Shown here one piece after another: positions 1 through 4,756 of a stretch of 5,974 bases of DNA (positions within the stretch are counted from its first letter, which is position 1; each line of letters begins with the position of its first letter). The stretch lies in assembly GCA_964345255.1 (NCBI GenBank), contig CAYFQK010000210.1:1-5974 (forward strand). Reading direction: 5' to 3'. A model generated the notes under the pieces. The model was not told the DNA's origin and did no database searches. It saw only the letters and a program-made list of their open reading frames with translations. This DNA is from JAIPAH01 sp964345255. GTDB taxonomy: Bacteria; Bacteroidota; Bacteroidia; Bacteroidales; JAIPAH01. A program made the position numbers and the translations under genes.

Positions 1-121
1 ACAGATTTAATAACTTTTTAGTCACCTTTTAGCTAGAATCACTTTTGCAGGAAGCTTGCATTTCAGGTGCAGACGGTTGCAGATCAACACCTTCGAATAT
101 CCAATATCTGAAAGCCACCGC
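1..121. other. Downstream flank without a supported gene
   Basis: This is the stretch after the stop codon of the beta-propeller lipoprotein, up to the window edge. I see no credible coding region, RNA gene or convincing terminator. There are short TGCA repeats and a 5-bp inverted repeat (AGGTG/CACCT), but no stem followed by a T-run on the minus strand. The end of the transcription unit may lie beyond the window. Confidence 0.5.
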
Positions 122-1084
122 TTAGTTGAAATGCATGAGCGTTCCATTGTATCCGGCTGTCCAGCCGTTTTTTTCTGAGGAAAAGAAAACGGCATTAAGC
201 TCATAATTCAGCGGACTATCTACCTGCGTCCAATCATTCCCATTTTTTGTGTGGTAAATGATCCCTTTATCGCCTACAGCCCATCCGTATGATTTACCAA
301 CAAAATGGATATCATTTAAAAATTCTGCTTCACCAATGCTTGCCTGTTGCTCCCATTCATCGCCACCATCAGATGTTTTGTAAATTTTAGCATCTCCTCC
401 GGCTGTAATAAAATAGCCGTTATTATCATCCGTAAAGACAATATCTTTAAGCCAGCCATAGCCATCTTCTGCGTCTATTTTTTGTTGCCAGCTGCTTCCA
501 CCATCTGCCGAGAAGAGTAAAGTGGACGATCCACATGCATATATTTTGGTATTAAAGGCTTCAATGCCATAGAGCGTAGTGCTCACGGGGGTTTCAATCT
601 CATTCCAGCTTTGGCCGCCATCGGTGGTTTTCAAAACCACTCCTTCACTCCCGGCAATATATCCCACCGACTCGTCAGCGAAAACCACAGTTCTTGGTAT
701 AAACGTGGTAACAGGCAACATTACTTTACTCCAGCTTGCACCACCGTTGCGGGTGGAGTAAGCTATGGCTTCATTATCGGAATTATAACCTGTAAAAACA
801 CCGTGGTTCTTATCGCTGAAGGCAATACCATACAAATATTCATCAGTAATTCCTGTAACTGATTTGCTCTCCCACTTCTGTCCATCTGTAGTTCTCAATA
901 TCGTTCCGAACCAGCCTACAGCCCATCCTGAGACGTCATCGGTGAAATGTATATCTGATAGCCACTGATCTGTGGGAGATTCTACATCAATCCACGATCC
1001 TTTAACTTCCTCATTCTCTGATTCGCATGCACTGAATAACAGGGAGCTGATAATAACTGCACTAAGAAAAACAATTCTCTTCAT
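122..1084 (-). CDS. Ycf48-like seven-bladed beta-propeller lipoprotein
   Basis: Predicted lipoprotein of 320 aa. The N-terminus has a short basic start (MKR), a hydrophobic core and a lipobox-like LFSAC with Cys20 as the likely lipidated residue. The next residues, ESENEE, are acidic, as in the lipoprotein export signal that sends Bacteroidota lipoproteins to the outer surface. From about residue 31 to the end the protein is a tandem repeat of roughly 40-residue units resembling Ycf48/BNR repeats (I-x-F-x-D...G-x-x-x-G...TTDGG-x-x-W). Six Asp-box tryptophans are visible at residues 71, 118, 160, 199, 244 and 285. The seventh unit ends at GTLMHFN without its W, and Trp31 near the N-terminus could complete it, giving a closed seven-blade propeller. 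Ycf48/HCF136 assists photosystem II assembly in phototrophs; in other bacteria the fold occurs in extracytoplasmic proteins of mostly unknown role, so no function is assigned. The start has no Shine-Dalgarno sequence. It lies 37 bp after the hydrolase gene and is probably cotranscribed with it. Confidence 0.9.
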   Translation of the reverse strand: MKRIVFLSAVIISSLLFSACESENEEVKGSWIDVESPTDQWLSDIHFTDDVSGWAVGWFGTILRTTDGQKWESKSVTGITDEYLYGIAFSDKNHGVFTGYNSDNEAIAYSTRNGGASWSKVMLPVTTFIPRTVVFADESVGYIAGSEGVVLKTTDGGQSWNEIETPVSTTLYGIEAFNTKIYACGSSTLLFSADGGSSWQQKIDAEDGYGWLKDIVFTDDNNGYFITAGGDAKIYKTSDGGDEWEQQASIGEAEFLNDIHFVGKSYGWAVGDKGIIYHTKNGNDWTQVDSPLNYELNAVFFSSEKNGWTAGYNGTLMHFN

Positions 1085-1121
1085 ACTTTTTAATTTCCGA
1101 TAAAACGCTAAATAAAGGCTT

Positions 1122-1982
1122 TTATTTCTTAAAATAAACTTCTGCTACGACTGGTAAATGATCCGAAGGATAAATATCTCCTTTCCTGTCATCAACGATC
1201 ACATGGCGGTGGACCCCCACTCGCTTGTTTGCCAGGATATAATCTATAATCATTTGCTTACTGAAATCGGCTTCAAATCCTATGTAAGTAGTATTGGGAC
1301 CGTAAGGGCCTTCGTCCGAAACTTCCCGGGCATCCCTGAGTCCGGCTGCATTATTCCAATGCGTAAGATGCTGATAAGGTCCTGAACGCTTAAGTGAATT
1401 AAGATCCCCTGTTAGGAATACCGGTTCATCGGCCACCTTCGAACTAACCGAATCTATGACGAGCTCTGCGGATTTAAGCCTGGCGATGGTGCCCTGGTGG
1501 TCGAAATGGGTGTTAAAGAAATAAAATTTTTTACCTGTTGTCTTGACCTTAAGCCTGGCCCATGTGACTATCCGGGCGCACGCGGCGTCCCACCCCATTG
1601 CTCCGGGCTTCGAAGGGGTTTTTGATAACCAGAAGGTGTTGCTTTCAAGTAGCTCGAACCGATTTTTATCATAAAAAACGGGGTTGAATTCACCTTTTTC
1701 TTTCCCATCATCACGCCCTACCCCGACCCATGCGTGGTCGGCCAGCATGGAATCCAATTCGTGAACCTGACTTACAAGAGCCTCCTGCATACCGATGATG
1801 CCGGCCTGGTTGTACTGTATCACATCAGCTACAAAATTTTTACGATGTTTCCAGGCATGCTCCCCGTCGCCGGGATTAGCAAAACGAATATTAAAACTCA
1901 TTACTCTCAACATCTCATCTTGTGCCTGAACAGCAGGCATCAATAAAATTATAAAAAACAGTAAACCCCATTTCTTTCCCAT
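1122..1982 (-). CDS. Secreted endonuclease/exonuclease/phosphatase-family hydrolase
   Basis: A 286-aa member of the DNase I-like endonuclease/exonuclease/phosphatase superfamily, metal-dependent phosphodiesterases or phosphomonoesterases. A signal peptide covers about residues 1-20, with a likely signal peptidase I cut at VQA|QDE, so the protein should be periplasmic or secreted. The mature part starts directly with the first catalytic strand. The family's active-site motifs appear intact and in order: Asn31 in MSFNIR, Glu67 in GMQEA, His159 and Asp161 in NTHFDH, Asp193 and Asn195 in TGDLNS, and Asp274-His275 in the terminal SDHLP. Length is normal for a single-domain member. The substrate cannot be read from sequence: members cleave nucleic acids, sphingomyelin, inositol phosphates or other phosphoesters. 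The gene lies 59 bp after the ROK kinase gene and 37 bp before the propeller lipoprotein gene, so a shared transcript is likely. No Shine-Dalgarno sequence precedes the ATG; the leader is AT-rich. Confidence 0.92.
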   Translation of the reverse strand: MGKKWGLLFFIILLMPAVQAQDEMLRVMSFNIRFANPGDGEHAWKHRKNFVADVIQYNQAGIIGMQEALVSQVHELDSMLADHAWVGVGRDDGKEKGEFNPVFYDKNRFELLESNTFWLSKTPSKPGAMGWDAACARIVTWARLKVKTTGKKFYFFNTHFDHQGTIARLKSAELVIDSVSSKVADEPVFLTGDLNSLKRSGPYQHLTHWNNAAGLRDAREVSDEGPYGPNTTYIGFEADFSKQMIIDYILANKRVGVHRHVIVDDRKGDIYPSDHLPVVAEVYFKK

Positions 1983-2041
1983 ATATGCGAAATTATTAAA
2001 TTATGTTACAGAATATTTGTTTAGGACAGGCATAGAGACTC

Positions 2042-2989
2042 TCACAACTCATTCCATACCAATGCGCTTGCCCCAATAATGGCGGCATCTCCTTCTTTGA
2101 GCTCCGACTGCAAAATACGAACCTTTCCTTTAAAAACCGTCATCAGGCTATCGTGAAAATGGTTCTTTACGGGCTCGAGCAATATATCGCCCGCTTTAAC
2201 AAGCCCCCCAAAGAGAAAGATGGCTTCGGGACTGGAGAAAGCAACAAAATCAGCTAATTGCTTTCCGAGTATTTTTCCGGTATAAGCAAAGGCCTTTTTC
2301 GCTATCTTATCACCTGCCAGCGCTTCTTCCGATATCTTCTTGGATGTTAGTTCATTGTATGAATAGTCTCTGAGGGTCGATTCGGCATTGTTGCTGGCAA
2401 GCATCTCAAAAGCTGTTCTTCTGAGCCCGTTTGCAGAGCAGTATGTTTCCAGGCACCCTCTTTTTCCGCAATTGCATTGGCGCCCTCCCGGGATAGCAGT
2501 CATGTGCCCCAGCTCACCTGCAAAACCATCATGACCATAGAGCACCTGTCCGTTAACGAATATACCACTGCCCACCCCGGTACCCAGGGTAATCATGATA
2601 AAATCATTAATATTTTTGGCTCCTCCGTATATCTTCTCCCCAATAGCGGCAGCGTTTGCATCATTGGTAAGAAATACCGGAACATCAAAGTATTTCTTCA
2701 TAATATCCACGAGCGGAACGATGCCATCAAACTTTAAATTGGGCGCATGCTCTATTGTTCCCCGGTGGAAATTTCCATTGGGCGCCCCTATGCCTACCCC
2801 CACCAATTCGGCATCTTCCTGCTGCCTGAGAAGCGCTTTTATGGCTTCACTAAGCTCTTCACCATACTTCTCGCAGTCGGGCTGCGTGTTTGAGGGTATG
2901 GAATTCTTCCTTATACAAGATCCGTCTCTGTCAACAATGCCAAGAGCAGTGTTGGTTCCTCCAATATCGACTCCGATAGTTACTTTCAT
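2042..2989 (-). CDS. ROK-family sugar kinase (glucokinase-like)
   Basis: A 315-aa cytoplasmic kinase of the ROK family, which phosphorylates hexoses or N-acetylhexosamines with ATP. The N-terminal phosphate-binding motif DIGGTN is at residues 8-13. The catalytic base is Asp110 in TNDANAAAIGE. A second ATP-binding segment, TLGTGVGSG, is at 134-142. Sugar-binding ExGH is present as Glu159-Leu-Gly-His162, and the zinc site is complete: His162 plus Cys172, Cys174 and Cys179 in CNCGKRGC, followed by Glu181. There is no N-terminal helix-turn-helix, so it is an enzyme and not a NagC/XylR-type repressor. I chose the ATG at 2989 because the nucleotide-binding strand MKVTIGVDIGG begins there. The open frame reaches a TTG at 3058, but the extra 23 residues are hydrophobic, unlike the family, and overlap a candidate promoter. 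Glucokinase is the most likely activity; fructo-, manno- or N-acetylglucosamine kinase cannot be excluded. It is probably the first gene of a three-gene unit. Confidence 0.93.
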   Translation of the reverse strand: MKVTIGVDIGGTNTALGIVDRDGSCIRKNSIPSNTQPDCEKYGEELSEAIKALLRQQEDAELVGVGIGAPNGNFHRGTIEHAPNLKFDGIVPLVDIMKKYFDVPVFLTNDANAAAIGEKIYGGAKNINDFIMITLGTGVGSGIFVNGQVLYGHDGFAGELGHMTAIPGGRQCNCGKRGCLETYCSANGLRRTAFEMLASNNAESTLRDYSYNELTSKKISEEALAGDKIAKKAFAYTGKILGKQLADFVAFSSPEAIFLFGGLVKAGDILLEPVKNHFHDSLMTVFKGKVRILQSELKEGDAAIIGASALVWNEL

Positions 2990-3023
2990 CGCGGTAATAT
3001 CTTTTGATTTCAAAAAAACGAGG

Positions 3024-3058
3024 TAAAAGTAATAAAATCCAATCACACCATCACCCAA
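3024..3058 (-). promoter_or_regulatory. Candidate Bacteroidota-type promoter for the ROK kinase
   Basis: On the minus strand, TACTTTTA at 3024-3031 matches the Bacteroidota -7 element TAnnTTTG at all but the last base. A TTG at 3056-3058 could serve as the -33 element, but the 24-bp spacer is longer than the usual 19-21 bp. A start about 7 bp downstream would leave a leader of roughly 28 nt before the ATG at 2989. This is a pattern match only. Confidence 0.25.
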
Positions 3059-3074
3059 CTTGCTAATAAATCAG

Positions 3075-3084
3075 GCAATAGAAT
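3075..3084. repeat. Left 10-bp direct repeat (target-site duplication)
   Basis: GCAATAGAAT occurs here and again, without a mismatch, at 3191-3200, exactly bracketing the palindromic element. Identity stops at both ends of the 10 bp. A duplicated target site made during transposition is the simplest explanation. Confidence 0.7.
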
Positions 3085-3190
3085 CACTGTTGTCCGGGAA
3101 AACGAAAATTAGCATGGAGATTTCTCGCTTCATACCGATTGTCATTAGTAGCATAGCGAGGAATCTCCCAGATGTTTACCGGACACCCGT
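3085..3190. mobile_element. MITE-like palindromic insertion of about 106 bp
   Basis: A short non-coding element lying between two copies of a 10-bp direct repeat. Its ends are terminal inverted repeats: 3086-3097 (ACTGTTGTCCGG) and the complement of 3179-3190 (ACGGGTGTCCGG) agree at 10 of 12 positions. Pairing continues inward between AAAC at 3100-3103 and GTTT at 3174-3177. A second, inner hairpin sits at 3116-3168. There is no room for a transposase, so it would have been moved in trans by a full-length insertion sequence elsewhere in the genome. A 10-bp duplication fits IS4-like elements among others, but the parent family is inferred and not shown. The insertion lies between the metallophosphoesterase stop and the ROK kinase promoter region and breaks no gene. 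Confidence 0.65.
3116..3168. repeat. Inner REP-like inverted repeat
   Basis: GGAGATTTCTCGCT at 3116-3129 and AGCGAGGAATCTCC at 3155-3168 are complementary over 14 positions, the single exception being a T-G wobble at 3123/3161, around a 25-nt loop. The GAGATT-CTCGCT core with a nearby ATGAC resembles dispersed short palindromes that I recall from Bacteroidota genomes, but only one copy lies in this window, so repetition cannot be shown here. If transcribed it would form a stable hairpin and could act as a transcription attenuator or mRNA 3' end. Confidence 0.6.
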
Positions 3191-3200
3191 GCAATAGAAT
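3191..3200. repeat. Right 10-bp direct repeat (target-site duplication)
   Basis: Second exact copy of GCAATAGAAT, directly after the right terminal inverted repeat of the palindromic element. See the copy at 3075-3084. Confidence 0.7.
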
Positions 3201-3220
3201 GTATTACCTAAACTCTTTGA

Positions 3221-3252
3221 AAAATCTCATTTTCCGGAAAAAGCCGGTTTTT
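3221..3252 (-). terminator. Weak candidate terminator after the metallophosphoesterase
   Basis: Directly after the stop codon the minus strand reads A-run, CCGG, CTTTTT, CCGG, then AAAATGAG and a T5 run. The two CCGG blocks (3244-3247 and 3234-3237) can pair across a 6-nt loop, and TTTTCCGGAAAA at 3230-3241 is itself a 12-bp palindrome. The stem is short for an intrinsic terminator. The stronger hairpin of the nearby insertion element may now do this job. Confidence 0.25.
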
Positions 3253-3253
3253 T

Positions 3254-4588
3254 CTATGAAACCAGCTCCATTAGTGTAATTTCCGGGAGAATACCTATCC
3301 TACCGGGATACCCGATGACGCCGAGGCCGCGGTTGACGTAGAGGTATTGGGGTTTGCCGTTGCGCCGGTCTTTGTATAATCCGGCCCAGTGCTTGTACAT
3401 GTATTTAGCGGGCGACCATTTAACGCCGGGAATCTCGATACCGAACTGCATTCCGTGGGTATGGCCGGAGAATGTGACATCGATATCGGGGTATTCATTA
3501 ACCACTTCAGCGCTCCAGTGGGTGGGGTCGTGCGACAGCAATAACTTTACCGGCACATTTTCAGCGCCCTGCAGTGCCTTACTCATATCACCTCTTTTCT
3601 GAAAACGAGCATACGCGCTCCAGTTTTCAACTCCTACCACAGCAAGTTCCTCCCCATTCTTATTCAACACTTGATTTTTATTATTCAGGAGGTACCAGCC
3701 CAAATCATCAAAATAATCATAAATATCCTGCATGTTTTCCTCTTTGGCTTCCTCAGTCTCCCATTGTTTGTAATCGCCGTAATCGTGATTTCCGAGTGTG
3801 GCGTAAATCCCGTAAGGGGCCTCTAAATCGGCCAGCACATGCTGGAAAGGAAAAGCCTCTGCGGTCCAGTAGTTGACCAAATCACCGGTGAAAAAAATAA
3901 GATCCGGTTTCAGTTCATTGACTTTTTTAACGGCATCTTTCAAAGCTGTTTCGGTAGCCATTGAGCCAAGGTGCATGTCGGAAATCTGGACAATCTTCAG
4001 ACCTTCAAAGCTTTTGGGCAGATTGGGTAAGCGCACCCGGTGTCGCCAGATTTTGTATTCATAAGCCCATTTGAACATCCCTACCAAAAGAGAGCTCAAA
4101 AAGATGCCACCGGTAATAAGCCCGAATTGCCGGAGAAACTTGCTTCTGCTATTTCGAAATTCTTCGCTGTATTCCTTCTTTTTGGGTTTGAAAAGGTTGA
4201 TAAACCATCGGATCAACCTAATGATATCATTGAGGAACAGGAAAAACAAAGGCACCAGCTTAGCGGCATAGAAAACGAAAATCGTCCCGAAAAGATAAGC
4301 TCTCAAGGTATCGTTCCATTGGAAAAAGTCAATAAAAAAGGTAGAAGCTGCTGACCCGACCAGAGCCACCGCCGGAAGCCAATAGAGCACCATTATGGAA
4401 TACTTAACGACTTTATGGTAGAGAAAGATGAATTTTTTTATACTTGACCACAGATAGAGATCCAGAACGAGGATACCAACAAAAAAAGGAAGTCTTTCAA
4501 CATCCTTGGGTAAAGCATCCTTCAAAAACAGGTAAAGTATAATTGTAACTATAATCGCAATCGATGCGCCTAATCCGTATTTTTTCAT
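3254..4588 (-). CDS. Membrane-anchored YkuE-type metallophosphoesterase
   Basis: A 444-aa protein with a hydrophobic N-terminal half and a calcineurin-like phosphoesterase domain from about residue 195. Five transmembrane helices are likely, near residues 5-22, 33-50, 63-86, 96-119 and 153-172. The basic loops at 51-62 and 124-150 fit a cytoplasmic N-terminus, which places the catalytic domain in the periplasm. Metal-site motifs are all present: Asp204 and His206 (SDMHLG), Asp236 (GDLVN), Asn267-His268 (GNHD), His353 (LSHDP), His376 and His378 (SGHTHG), so the enzyme should bind two metals and be active. The domain resembles B. subtilis YkuE and the chlamydial lipid A-pathway hydrolase LpxG; the substrate is unknown, and a phospholipid or cell-envelope phosphoester is a guess. 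Just before helix 5, SRSKFLR (147-153) resembles a Tat motif lacking one arginine. The gene is separated from both neighbours by about 170-260 bp and is probably transcribed alone. Confidence 0.93.
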   Translation of the reverse strand: MKKYGLGASIAIIVTIILYLFLKDALPKDVERLPFFVGILVLDLYLWSSIKKFIFLYHKVVKYSIMVLYWLPAVALVGSAASTFFIDFFQWNDTLRAYLFGTIFVFYAAKLVPLFFLFLNDIIRLIRWFINLFKPKKKEYSEEFRNSRSKFLRQFGLITGGIFLSSLLVGMFKWAYEYKIWRHRVRLPNLPKSFEGLKIVQISDMHLGSMATETALKDAVKKVNELKPDLIFFTGDLVNYWTAEAFPFQHVLADLEAPYGIYATLGNHDYGDYKQWETEEAKEENMQDIYDYFDDLGWYLLNNKNQVLNKNGEELAVVGVENWSAYARFQKRGDMSKALQGAENVPVKLLLSHDPTHWSAEVVNEYPDIDVTFSGHTHGMQFGIEIPGVKWSPAKYMYKHWAGLYKDRRNGKPQYLYVNRGLGVIGYPGRIGILPEITLMELVS

Positions 4589-4600
4589 TATAATTAATAA

Positions 4601-4631
4601 ATACTACACAACTTAAATTGTTCAATGTCAA
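4601..4631 (-). promoter_or_regulatory. Candidate promoter for the metallophosphoesterase
   Basis: On the minus strand TTGACA at 4626-4631 is followed after 19 bp by TAGTAT at 4601-4606, with a TAGTATTT sequence similar to the Bacteroidota -7 element. The implied leader before the ATG at 4588 would be only about 6 nt and entirely AT-rich, with no Shine-Dalgarno sequence. The position fits, but the support is motif matching only. Confidence 0.3.
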
Positions 4632-4637
4632 TTCGAG

Positions 4638-4659
4638 TGCAAAAAAAATACTTTTTGCA
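4638..4659. promoter_or_regulatory. 8-bp dyad upstream of the candidate promoter
   Basis: TGCAAAAA at 4638-4645 and TTTTTGCA at 4652-4659 form a perfect inverted repeat with a 6-bp centre. It ends 6 bp upstream of the TTGACA box of the metallophosphoesterase, where an activator or repressor could bind. It could equally be a second weak hairpin in the 3' region of the hydro-lyase transcript. Confidence 0.35.
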
Positions 4660-4682
4660 ATACGATCAACAATACCAAGAAG

Positions 4683-4725
4683 AAAGCGCTTTCCCGTGAA
4701 GTCTTACTCACGCGAAAAGCGCTTT
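4683..4725 (-). terminator. Probable intrinsic terminator of the aconitase-type gene
   Basis: A long hairpin 30 bp after the stop codon. AAAGCGCTTT at 4716-4725 pairs with the same sequence at 4683-4692 over 10 bp, and TCACG at 4708-4712 with CGTGA at 4695-4699 over 5 bp, separated by a small internal loop and closed by an 8-nt loop. On the minus strand the lower stem ends in TTTC and runs on into TTCTT, a T-rich but broken tail. Each AAAGCGCTTT arm is also a palindrome on its own, which leaves an operator role open. Confidence 0.65.
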
Positions 4726-4756
4726 TGTCAATCTTTTTAACAATTTTAATATTTCA

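Noticed and set aside
22..204. A small minus-strand ORF containing RWLSDIGYSK, similar to WLSDI in the first propeller repeat, which might be a frameshifted extra blade of the lipoprotein.
   Set aside because: The likeness is only five residues, it overlaps the 3' end of the lipoprotein gene in another frame, and the propeller already has seven repeats with an N-terminal closing strand. Homologues with longer C-termini would reopen the question.
2034..2042. Small palindrome AGAGACTCT at the end of the ROK kinase gene, considered as a terminator.
   Set aside because: The arms are 4 bp around one base, which cannot form a hairpin, and no T-run follows.
2595..3026. 143-aa plus-strand ORF opposite the ROK kinase.
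   Set aside because: It is antisense to a gene with intact family motifs and has no recognisable domain, so it is a shadow frame.
2990..3058. Longer ROK kinase starting at TTG 3058.
   Set aside because: The extra 23 residues precede the normal family start MKVTIGVDIGGTN, look unlike any ROK N-terminus and overlap the likely promoter region.
4040..4354. 104-aa plus-strand ORF opposite the metallophosphoesterase membrane region.
   Set aside because: It is the complement of a well supported coding sequence, with no start signal or family resemblance.
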